From JALELF01 sp964473455 (GTDB taxonomy: Bacteria; Bacillota_I; Bacilli_A; RF39; UBA660), in assembly GCA_964473455.1 (NCBI GenBank), contig CAYYQX010000004.1, forward strand, positions 59,567 to 123,566: a DNA stretch of 64,000 nt, in the 5' to 3' direction. Every line of letters starts with the position of its first letter. Position 1 is the stretch's first letter. The notes under the pieces are model-generated. The model had not been told where the DNA came from, did no database searches, and saw only the letters and a program-made list of their open reading frames with translations. Positions 31,277 to 38,350 of the stretch are shown piece after piece. The position numbers and the translations under genes were made by a program.

Positions 31277-33601
31277 ATGTACAAAGTAAGAAAAAGAGAT
31301 GGAAAAATAGTTCCGTTTGATATTAAGAGAATAAGTGAAGCAATAATAAAGGGTTTTGAAGCCGAAGAAAAAAAATACGATACAGATGTCATTGATTTTT
31401 TAGCTTTAAAAGTAACGGCTGATTTTGAACCAAAGATCAAAGACAATATTGTCGATGTTGAAGATATTCAAGATTCAGTTGAAGCAACTTTAATAAAGGG
31501 TGGATACGCCGAAGTTGCTAAAGCTTATATTCTATATCGAAGACTACACGATAAAATGCGTAATATGAAATCAACTATTTTAGATTATAAAGAACTAGTA
31601 AACAGTTATGTTAATGTAACAGACTGGCGAGTAAAAGAAAATTCAACAGTGACTTATTCTGTTGGAGGACTTATTCTTTCCAATTCAGGTGCCATAACAG
31701 CTAATTATTGGTTAAGTGAAATATATGATGATGAGATAGCTAACGCTCATAGAAATTGTGATATTCATATCCACGATTTATCAATGTTAACAGGATATTG
31801 TGCTGGGTGGAGTTTAAAGCAATTGATTAAAGAAGGTTTAGGTGGAGTTAGTGGCAAGATTACTTCAAGCCCTGCTAGACATTTAGGAACTTTATGTAAT
31901 CAAATGGTAAATTTCTTAGGTATTATGCAAAACGAATGGGCCGGAGCGCAAGCATTTTCTTCTTTCGATACTTATCTAGCGCCTTTTGTAAAAAAAGACA
32001 ACATGACATATAAAGAAGTAAAACAAGCTATTCAGTCTTTTGTTTATGGAGTAAACACACCAAGTCGTTGGGGAACACAACCTCCTTTTACAAATATTAC
32101 TTTAGATTGGACAGTTCCAAACGATTTAGCTGAACTTAACTGCTTAGTTGGTAGTGAGGAAATGGACTTTAAATACAAAGATTGTCAAAAAGAAATGGAC
32201 ATGGTAAATAAAGCCTTTATCGATATTATGACTGAAGGAGACGCCAACGGTAGAGGATTTGAATATCCTATTCCAACATACTCTATAACTAAAGACTTTA
32301 AATTTGATGATACAGAAAATAATAAGATGTTATTTGAAATGACAGCGAAATATGGTACTCCTTATTTTTCAAACTATATTAACTCTGATATGGAGCCAAG
32401 TGATGTTAGAAGTATGTGTTGTAGATTAAGATTAGATCTTAGAGAACTAAGAAAAAAATCAGGTGGCTTTTTTGGAAGTGGAGAATCAACTGGTTCCATT
32501 GGTGTTGTGACAATTAACATGCCAAGAATTGCTTATTTATCAGAAAATGAAGAAGAATTTTATAAAAAACTTGAGCACCTTATGAATGTTTCTGCCAGAA
32601 GTTTAAAGACAAAAAGAAACATTGTCAATAAACTTTTAGATGAAGGATTATATCCTTATACTAAAAGATATCTAGGATCATTCAGCAATCACTTTTCAAC
32701 AATAGGACTTGTTGGAATGAACGAAGCTTCTTTAAATGCTAAATGGGTGAAAAAAGACTTAACTGATGAAGCTGCTCAGAAATTCACTATTGAAGTGTTA
32801 AAATTTATGCGTGAAAAATTGTCTGATTATCAAGAAGAATATGGAGATCTTTATAACTTAGAGGCAACTCCAGCTGAGTCAACTGCTTATCGTTTTGCTA
32901 AAAAAGATAAAAATATGTATCCTAACATAATAACAGCGTCAAATGATGAGACACCATATTATACAAATAGTTCTCATCTTCCAGTAGGATATACTGACGA
33001 TATTTTTGCTGCATTAGATATTCAAGATAAGTTACAAGTATTATATACTTCAGGAACAGTATTTCATGCCTTTTTAGGAGAAAGATTAACTGATTGGAAA
33101 GCGGCAGCTAATTTAGTTAAAAAAATAGCTGAAAATTATGAATTACCTTATTATACTTTATCTCCAACATACTCAATTTGTCCAAATCACGGATATATTA
33201 AAGGAGAAGTAAAAGCTTGCCCAACATGTGGTTCAAAGACAGAAATCTATAGTCGTATAACAGGATATTATAGACCTATTCAAAACTGGAATGATGGGAA
33301 AGTAAAAGAGTATGAGATGAGAAAAGAATACGATGCGAAATGTGTTTCAGAAGAAACAAAAATTGATGATAAAATTCTTTTATTTGGCACCAAAACTTGT
33401 CCAAATTGTCAAATGGCCAAGAAGCTACTTACAAAAGCAAAAATAGATTATAAGTTTATTGACGCTGAAGAAAATGTTAGCTTGACAAAAAAATATAACA
33501 TTAAACAAGCACCAACCCTAGTAATAATAGAAAAAGGAGAAACAAAGACTATTCAAAATTTATCAAATATTAAAAAAGCTATAGAAGAGTTTAAAATATA
33601 A
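31277..33601 (+). CDS. nrdD: Anaerobic ribonucleoside-triphosphate reductase with fused glutaredoxin-like domain
   Basis: Makes deoxyribonucleotides under anaerobic conditions. 774 residues: ATP cone (1-95), glycyl-radical barrel with DIHIHDLSMLTGYCAGWS, MCCRLRLDLREL (Cys381/Cys382), SIGVVTINMPRI and TNSSHLPVGYTDD, zinc site CPNHGYIKG...CPTCG, and RITGYY with radical Gly663. An added C-terminal domain (about 697-774) carries CPNC (708-711) and QAPTLVIIEKG, a glutaredoxin/NrdH fold. The fusion plus adjacent trxB argues for thiol-based reduction as in NrdD2-type enzymes rather than formate. Its stop overlaps trxB by one base. Confidence 0.96.
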   Translation: MYKVRKRDGKIVPFDIKRISEAIIKGFEAEEKKYDTDVIDFLALKVTADFEPKIKDNIVDVEDIQDSVEATLIKGGYAEVAKAYILYRRLHDKMRNMKSTILDYKELVNSYVNVTDWRVKENSTVTYSVGGLILSNSGAITANYWLSEIYDDEIANAHRNCDIHIHDLSMLTGYCAGWSLKQLIKEGLGGVSGKITSSPARHLGTLCNQMVNFLGIMQNEWAGAQAFSSFDTYLAPFVKKDNMTYKEVKQAIQSFVYGVNTPSRWGTQPPFTNITLDWTVPNDLAELNCLVGSEEMDFKYKDCQKEMDMVNKAFIDIMTEGDANGRGFEYPIPTYSITKDFKFDDTENNKMLFEMTAKYGTPYFSNYINSDMEPSDVRSMCCRLRLDLRELRKKSGGFFGSGESTGSIGVVTINMPRIAYLSENEEEFYKKLEHLMNVSARSLKTKRNIVNKLLDEGLYPYTKRYLGSFSNHFSTIGLVGMNEASLNAKWVKKDLTDEAAQKFTIEVLKFMREKLSDYQEEYGDLYNLEATPAESTAYRFAKKDKNMYPNIITASNDETPYYTNSSHLPVGYTDDIFAALDIQDKLQVLYTSGTVFHAFLGERLTDWKAAANLVKKIAENYELPYYTLSPTYSICPNHGYIKGEVKACPTCGSKTEIYSRITGYYRPIQNWNDGKVKEYEMRKEYDAKCVSEETKIDDKILLFGTKTCPNCQMAKKLLTKAKIDYKFIDAEENVSLTKKYNIKQAPTLVIIEKGETKTIQNLSNIKKAIEEFKI

Positions 33602-34500
33602 TGTATGATGTTATTATAATTGGGGCTGGGATTTCTGGGCTTACTGCAAGTATATACTTAAGTAGGGCAGGGAAAAAAGTTTTAATATTAGAAAAAGATA
33701 CTATAGGGGGGCAAATTGCCTCCTCTCCACTAATTGAAAATTATCCCGGCTTTAAAAAAATAAGTGGTGCGGAACTTGTCAATAATATATATGAGCAAAT
33801 AGATTCTTTAGGTGTTGAACTAGAAATAGAAGAAGTAAAAAAAATAGAACATGGCAAAATAAAAAAAGTATACACTGAAGATAATGAATATGAGACTAAA
33901 AGTATTATAATCGCAACAGGAGCGAAATATAGATTACTTAATTTACCAAAAGAACAAGAATTTATTGGTAATGGGATTCACTTTTGTGTTGTATGTGATG
34001 GAGCTTTTTATAAAGATAAAGTAGTAGCGGTAATAGGTGGTGGAAATTCAGCTATTGGTAACGTTATTTCTTTATCTGAAATTGCCAAAAAAGTATATGT
34101 TATTCAAAATTTAGAAGATTTAACATGTGAACTTTCTTTGATAGAAAGATTAAAAGAAAAGACTAATGTTGAAGTAATCTGTTCTTCAACAGTAACGGGT
34201 TTAATCGGGAAAGACTCTTTAGAAGGAATAATAATTAAAACTAATGGAGTAGAACAAGAGATAAAGCTAGATGGAATGTTTATTTCAATAGGGCTTGTTC
34301 CAGAAAGTAAAATATTTGAAGGAATTATTGATTTAGATAAATATAATTATATTTTATCTGATGATTGTAGAACAAAGCTAGATGGAGTTTTTGTCTCTGG
34401 AGATGTTAGATGTAAAAAATATAGACAGATGACAACTGCAACAAGTGATGGAACAATAGCGGCTTTAGAAGTAATTAAATATTTAGATACATTAAAATAA
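33601..34500 (+). CDS. trxB: Thioredoxin reductase-like flavoprotein
   Basis: NAD(P)H-dependent FAD disulfide reductase of 299 residues. FAD site GAGISGLTASIYLSRAG, redox motif CVVCDG (family CATC), NAD(P) site GGGNSAIGNV, and the C-terminal FVSGDVRCKKYRQMTTATSDG. The TAATG junction with nrdD implies coupled translation, so its likely substrate is the NrdD C-terminal CPNC domain, and perhaps TrxA. Slightly shorter than typical (about 305-310). Confidence 0.92.
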   Translation: MYDVIIIGAGISGLTASIYLSRAGKKVLILEKDTIGGQIASSPLIENYPGFKKISGAELVNNIYEQIDSLGVELEIEEVKKIEHGKIKKVYTEDNEYETKSIIIATGAKYRLLNLPKEQEFIGNGIHFCVVCDGAFYKDKVVAVIGGGNSAIGNVISLSEIAKKVYVIQNLEDLTCELSLIERLKEKTNVEVICSSTVTGLIGKDSLEGIIIKTNGVEQEIKLDGMFISIGLVPESKIFEGIIDLDKYNYILSDDCRTKLDGVFVSGDVRCKKYRQMTTATSDGTIAALEVIKYLDTLK

Positions 34501-34512
34501 CTAAAAAAACCG

Positions 34513-34541
34513 TTGACATAAAACACTAAAAGTGCTAACAT
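34513..34541 (+). promoter_or_regulatory. Promoter of secE-nusG
   Basis: TTGACA (34513-34518), 17 bases, TAACAT (34536-34541). The spacer holds the small inverted repeat CACTAAAAGTG. Confidence 0.85.
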
Positions 34542-34592
34542 TTATTTGTAAGCACGAAGAAGTGTTTTTATTTTGAAAAAAAAGAGGTATTA

Positions 34593-34784
34593 ATGAAAAG
34601 GTTAATGAAAAGGATTGTTAGGTTTCTTATTGCTACCAAAGCAGAAATGAAAAAAATCAAATGGTTAACAAAAAACGACATGGTAAAATACTCAACAGCG
34701 ACAATTGCCATAATGATTGTTTTTGGTTTTTATTTCATACTAGCTGACTTATTAATTGGAACTATGAAAGTATTGGTGGGCTAA
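34593..34784 (+). CDS. secE: Preprotein translocase subunit SecE
   Basis: Single-span SecE of the SecYEG channel. 63 residues: amphipathic surface helix with KAEMKKIKWLTKNDMVKYS (the conserved ExxKVxWPxxxE-like region, with L for P) and one membrane helix (TATIAIMIVFGFYFILADL). GAGG precedes the ATG. The stop shares a base with the nusG ATG (TAATG). rpmG, often upstream, is not here. Confidence 0.93.
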   Translation: MKRLMKRIVRFLIATKAEMKKIKWLTKNDMVKYSTATIAIMIVFGFYFILADLLIGTMKVLVG

Positions 34785-35320
34785 TGGAAGAAAAAAAGTG
34801 GTATGTTGTTCAAACATATTCTGGACATGAAAGCAAAGTAAAAGAAAAACTTGAAATGCGTACAAGTACAATGGGATTAGAAGATTATATCTTTAATGTT
34901 ATTGTTCCAGAAAAAACAGAAGTAGAATATAAAGATGGTCAAAAAAAAGAAAAAATAAAAAAAATGTTTCCCGGTTACATTTTAGTTGAAATGATTATGA
35001 CTGATGAAGCATGGTTTGTAGTTAGAAATACCCCAGGTGTTACAGGATTTATTGGATCATCTGGTAAAGGAGCTAAACCATTCCCATTAACTAATGAAGA
35101 AGTAGATCGTATACTTTCAACACTTGGTGTATCTACCGTAGATGTAGTCAATGAACTAAGTGTTAATGATGGAATAAAAGTTATTAACGGACCATTTAAG
35201 GATATGTGTGGTAAGGTTAGAAAAATTGACCTAGAAGCTCAAAAACTAGAAGTAGCGCTCGATTTATTTGGTCAAGAAACAATTGTTGAGCTAGAATTCA
35301 ACGAAATCAACAAAATTTAA
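34784..35320 (+). CDS. nusG: Transcription termination/antitermination factor NusG
   Basis: RNA polymerase-binding elongation factor. 178 residues: the NGN domain starts KKWYVVQTYSGHESKVKEKL, contains the VPEKTEVEYKDGQKK and FPGYILVEM segments and RNTPGVTGFIGSSGK, followed by the KOW domain (VNDGIKVINGPFKDMCGKV). Full length for Bacillota, with no inserted domain. Position before rplK is universal. Confidence 0.97.
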   Translation: MEEKKWYVVQTYSGHESKVKEKLEMRTSTMGLEDYIFNVIVPEKTEVEYKDGQKKEKIKKMFPGYILVEMIMTDEAWFVVRNTPGVTGFIGSSGKGAKPFPLTNEEVDRILSTLGVSTVDVVNELSVNDGIKVINGPFKDMCGKVRKIDLEAQKLEVALDLFGQETIVELEFNEINKI

Positions 35321-35349
35321 TAGACATTAAATAAATATTGTGCTATTAT
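35321..35349 (+). promoter_or_regulatory. Promoter of rplK-rplA
   Basis: TAGACA (35321-35326), 17 bases, TATTAT (35344-35349) with TGTGC upstream. The leader is about 60 bases. Confidence 0.75.
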
Positions 35350-35416
35350 TAGTTAGCTGAATTTATTTAATATAAATGCAAATTATTACGAAAACGATTT
35401 ATAGGAGGTGTTTTTC

Positions 35417-35842
35417 GTGGCAAAGAAGATAATGAAAAGAATAAAAATAGAAATTCCGGCAGGTAGGGCAACCCCTGCGCCACCTATTGGAACTAGACTA
35501 GGACCAGTGGGAATAAACTTAGGAGACTTTTGTTCAAAATACAATGAAGCAACTAAAGAACATATGGGAGATATTCTTCCAGTTGAAATCGCAATATATG
35601 AAGATAGAAGCTTTGACTTTGAAATCAAAACTCCACCAACTGCCTTCTTAATAAAGAAGTATGCAAAAATAAAGGCTGGTAGTTCAAAAGGAAAAAATGA
35701 AAAGGTTGGTTCAATAACTGCAGAACAAGTTGCTGAAATAGCTGAAATCAAATTACCTGACTTAAATTGTTATACAAAAGAAGAGGCAATTAAAATAGTT
35801 AGTGGTACTGCTAAAAACATGGGTGTTGAAGTTACAAAATAA
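35417..35842 (+). CDS. rplK: 50S ribosomal protein L11
   Basis: L11 forms the base of the factor-binding stalk on 23S rRNA. 141 residues from the GTG at 35417; AGGAGG (35403-35408) is 8 bases upstream, which rules out the in-frame GTG at 35408. Signatures ATPAPPIGTRLGPVGINLGDFC and the C-terminal RNA-binding domain with GTAKNMGVEV are present. Confidence 0.97.
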   Translation: MAKKIMKRIKIEIPAGRATPAPPIGTRLGPVGINLGDFCSKYNEATKEHMGDILPVEIAIYEDRSFDFEIKTPPTAFLIKKYAKIKAGSSKGKNEKVGSITAEQVAEIAEIKLPDLNCYTKEEAIKIVSGTAKNMGVEVTK

Positions 35843-35850
35843 AAAAGGAT

Positions 35851-35879
35851 TGTGGAAGGGAAAAACCCGTTATACCACA
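35851..35879 (+). promoter_or_regulatory. Probable L1 autoregulatory mRNA site
   Basis: TGTGG/CCACA outer helix (35851-35855, 35875-35879) and GGG/CCC inner helix (35858-35860, 35866-35868), joined by an asymmetric loop. This two-helix shape just upstream of rplA resembles the 23S L1-binding site and the known L1 operon translational operators. Confidence 0.65.
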
Positions 35880-35890
35880 AAGGAGGAAAA

Positions 35891-36586
35891 ATGAAAAAAG
35901 GAAAAAAATACATTGAAAATGCAAAAAAAGTAGAAAAAGAAAAACTTTATACAAAAGAAGAAGCAGTAAAACTAGTTAAAGAAACATCATATTCAAAATT
36001 TGATGGAACAGTAGAACTTGCAATTAAATTAAACTTAGACACTAAAAAAGCTGAAGAACAACTAAGAGGAGCGATTCTTCTTCCAAACGGAACAGGAAAA
36101 ACAAAAAAGGTTTTAGTTGTTGCTAAAGGTGATTTTGCAAAAGCTGCCAAAGATGCAGGCGCAGATTTTGTTGGTGGAACAGAACTATTAGAAAAAATTG
36201 AAAAAGAAAACTTTTTTGATTTTGATATAATAATTGCTACACCTGACATGATGCCAGCTCTAGGAAAACTAGGAAAGATATTAGGACCAAAAGGCTTAAT
36301 GCCAAATCCTAAAACTGGAACAGTAACACTAGATGTTAAAAAGGCCGTAGAAGATGTTTTAAAAGGAAGAGTAGAATACAGAACAGATACATTTGGAAAT
36401 GTTCATACTATAATTGGAAAGACATCATTTACAGAAAAAAGTTTATTAGAAAATTTAGAAGCTTTTGTTACATTAATATACAAAGCAAAGCCAGCAACTG
36501 TTAAAGGAATTTATATGCAAAATATAAGTATTTCTTCGACAATGGGACCTGGTATAAAAATTGATACAAATAGCTTTGACTTTTAA
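35891..36586 (+). CDS. rplA: 50S ribosomal protein L1
   Basis: L1 stalk protein and translational repressor of its own operon. 231 residues from the ATG at 35891, which has AAAGGAGG 6 bases upstream; an in-frame start at 35852 would run through the L1 site. Signatures FDGTVELAIKLNLDTKKAEEQLRG, LGKILGPKGLMPNPKTGTVT and the C-terminal GIYMQNISISSTMGPGIKID are complete. Confidence 0.97.
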   Translation: MKKGKKYIENAKKVEKEKLYTKEEAVKLVKETSYSKFDGTVELAIKLNLDTKKAEEQLRGAILLPNGTGKTKKVLVVAKGDFAKAAKDAGADFVGGTELLEKIEKENFFDFDIIIATPDMMPALGKLGKILGPKGLMPNPKTGTVTLDVKKAVEDVLKGRVEYRTDTFGNVHTIIGKTSFTEKSLLENLEAFVTLIYKAKPATVKGIYMQNISISSTMGPGIKIDTNSFDF

Positions 36587-36599
36587 AAAAAAGTATGTT

Positions 36600-36737
36600 A
36601 CTATCAGTTTGTTCGGAAAATTAGTACCGTAGACAGTAGGGAACGAAAAGTTTTAATTATCCTACCGAGGAACTTAAGTTTTAAGATTTCTCGCCTAACT
36701 ACGTGTTAGGTTTTCTTATATATAAAAGGAGGCGAAA
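36600..36737 (+). promoter_or_regulatory. L10 leader (ribosomal protein L10-L12 binding attenuator)
   Basis: Contains the conserved L10-leader elements ACCGTAGACAGTAGG (36626-36640) pairing through GTAGG/CCTAC with CCTACCGAGGAACTT (36661-36675). A terminator CCTAAC/GTTAGG plus U-run (36694-36717) precedes rplJ. The L10(L12)4 complex binds such leaders and reduces rplJL expression. Confidence 0.9.
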
Positions 36738-36738
36738 A

Positions 36739-37230
36739 ATGGCAAGTCCAAAGATTTTAGAACAAAAGCAGCAAGTTGTTGAAGAAATAACAGCTAAACT
36801 AAAAGAATCAAGTACAGTAATCTTATTCGATAATAAAGGTTTAAGTGTCTCAGAGATAGTAGAACTAAGAAGAAAATTACGTAACTGTGGTTCAGAAATG
36901 AGAATATATAAAAACACTTTATTAAAAAGAGCGTTTGATTCTCAAAAGATAGATTTAGGAAAAGAACTTGCAGGTCCAAAAGAAGTAGCTTTTGGAACAG
37001 ACGCTATTAATCCAGTAAAAGTGTTATTCGATTTTGCAAAAGAACATCCAACATTAGAAATAAAAATCGGATATATTGATGGAGCAATAGTAGACAAAGA
37101 TATGTTGAGCAAATTAGCTCAAACACCAAGTAGAGACACTTTACTTACAATGTTTGCAGCTGGTTTATTAGAACATGTTAAAAATGTTGCTGTGTGTTTA
37201 GATCTACACAGTAAAAAGTTAGAAAATTAA
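36739..37230 (+). CDS. rplJ: 50S ribosomal protein L10
   Basis: Stalk base protein that carries L7/L12 dimers. 163 residues from the ATG at 36739 (AAAGGAGG at 36725-36732); an upstream in-frame start at 36703 would begin inside the attenuator. Signatures VILFDNKGLSVSEIVELRRKLR and YKNTLLKRAF. The L7/L12-binding C-terminal helix is present. Regulated through the L10 leader. Confidence 0.97.
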   Translation: MASPKILEQKQQVVEEITAKLKESSTVILFDNKGLSVSEIVELRRKLRNCGSEMRIYKNTLLKRAFDSQKIDLGKELAGPKEVAFGTDAINPVKVLFDFAKEHPTLEIKIGYIDGAIVDKDMLSKLAQTPSRDTLLTMFAAGLLEHVKNVAVCLDLHSKKLEN

Positions 37231-37246
37231 GAGGAGGAGAAAGAAA

Positions 37247-37612
37247 ATGGCAAAATTAACAGTAAAAGAAATAATTGAAGCAATCAAAGAAATGAAAATA
37301 CTAGAAGTTAAAGAACTAGTAGACGCAATGAAAGAAGAGTTTGGAGTAGATCCAAGTTCTGTAGCAGTTGCCGCACCAGTTGCTGCTGACGCTAAAGAAG
37401 AATCAAGTACAGCAGATGTAGTATTAACAGCAGCAGGAGTGAACAAAATCGCAGTTATTAAATTAGTTAGAGATATAACTGGTTTAGGTCTTAAAGAAGC
37501 AAAAGACATAGCTGATAACGGCGGAACTGTTAAAGAAAAACTATCTGCAGATGAAGCAAAAGAAATGAAAGCTAAGTTTGAAGAAGCTGGCGCAACAGTA
37601 GAATTAAAATAA
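37247..37612 (+). CDS. rplL: 50S ribosomal protein L7/L12
   Basis: Stalk protein that recruits translation GTPases. 121 residues: N-terminal dimerisation helices (LTVKEIIEAIKEM), an Ala/Val-rich hinge (VAVAAPVAADAKEESS) and the C-terminal domain with KIAVIKLVRDITGLGLKEAKD. Sixteen bases behind rplJ with GAGGAGG. Confidence 0.98.
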   Translation: MAKLTVKEIIEAIKEMKILEVKELVDAMKEEFGVDPSSVAVAAPVAADAKEESSTADVVLTAAGVNKIAVIKLVRDITGLGLKEAKDIADNGGTVKEKLSADEAKEMKAKFEEAGATVELK

Positions 37613-37614
37613 AC

Positions 37615-37646
37615 AAAAAAGCCTATGCAATAAGTATGGGCTTTTA
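37615..37646 (+). terminator. Terminator after rplL
   Basis: AAAAGCCTA/TATGGGCTTTT (37617-37625 and 37635-37645, one G-U pair) with the U-run inside the arm. Likely partial, since the methyltransferase gene starts 24 bases on. Confidence 0.75.
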
Positions 37647-37668
37647 GCGTTTAAAAAAGGGGACTAGT

Positions 37669-38253
37669 ATGGATCACTATTTTACTAATGCAAAATTAGC
37701 TAGTAATGTCCAAAAAATAGAAGTTGACATTAATAATAAAAAATATTCTTTTTTTACAGACAATGGAGTTTTTTCTAAAAAAAGATTAGACTTTGCAACA
37801 AAGTCTCTTTTAGAAAATATAAAGTTAGAAAAACAAAGTGGAAAAGTATTAGACTTTGGTTGTGGGTATGGACCTATTGGAATATACATAAAAGATACAA
37901 CCAATTTTAATGTCGATATGGTAGATGTCAATAAAAGAAGTATTGAACTTGCTAAAAAAAATGCTATTTTAAATAACGTTTTAGTAAATGTATTTGAAAG
38001 CGATATATATAGTAATGTAAGTGATGTGTATGATTATATTATAACTAATCCACCAATTAGAGTGGGCAAAAAGATTTTGTATCAAATTTTATTTGAAGCA
38101 AAACAACACCTGCAAAAAGATGGGGAATTGTGGTTAGTTATTTCTAAAAATCAAGGAGCTAAATCTTTAATCAAAGATTTAGAAAAAGTATATTGTGTAG
38201 AACTCGTTAACAAGATAAAAGAGTTTTATGTAATTAAAGCAAAAATTCGTTGA
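37669..38253 (+). CDS. Class I methyltransferase, RsmC/YbxB-like
   Basis: 194-residue SAM-dependent methyltransferase of the small-domain (RsmC) family, usually acting on rRNA guanine N2. SAM motif VLDFGCGYGPIGIY (motif I), VDVNKRSIELAKKN, and the catalytic NPPIRVGK loop (NPPF/Y-type). In Bacillus a homologue (ybxB) also lies between rplL and rpoB. Its TGA stop is inside the -35 box of the rpoB promoter. Confidence 0.9.
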   Translation: MDHYFTNAKLASNVQKIEVDINNKKYSFFTDNGVFSKKRLDFATKSLLENIKLEKQSGKVLDFGCGYGPIGIYIKDTTNFNVDMVDVNKRSIELAKKNAILNNVLVNVFESDIYSNVSDVYDYIITNPPIRVGKKILYQILFEAKQHLQKDGELWLVISKNQGAKSLIKDLEKVYCVELVNKIKEFYVIKAKIR

Positions 38254-38278
38254 CAGTTTGAAAATGCTTTGATAAAAT
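38250..38278 (+). promoter_or_regulatory. Promoter of rpoBC
   Basis: TTGACA (38250-38255), 17 bases, TAAAAT (38273-38278). It leaves a 65-base leader before the rpoB GTG. Confidence 0.88.
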
Positions 38279-38350
38279 TATATATTGGTGGCTTGTACGA
38301 TAAAGTGCAAACCTATTTGTTGGTAGAAATATTATGTAGGGGTGAATTTA

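Noticed and set aside
34542..34592. rpmG (L33) gene before secE
   Set aside because: The gap between promoter and secE is too short and holds no frame with the Cys motifs of L33.
35852..35890. Upstream in-frame extension of L1
   Set aside because: It would translate the L1-binding hairpin and lacks a ribosome-binding site; AAAGGAGG marks the ATG at 35891.
36703..36738. Upstream in-frame extension of L10
   Set aside because: The start would be inside the attenuator terminator; the strong ribosome-binding site is at 36725-36732.
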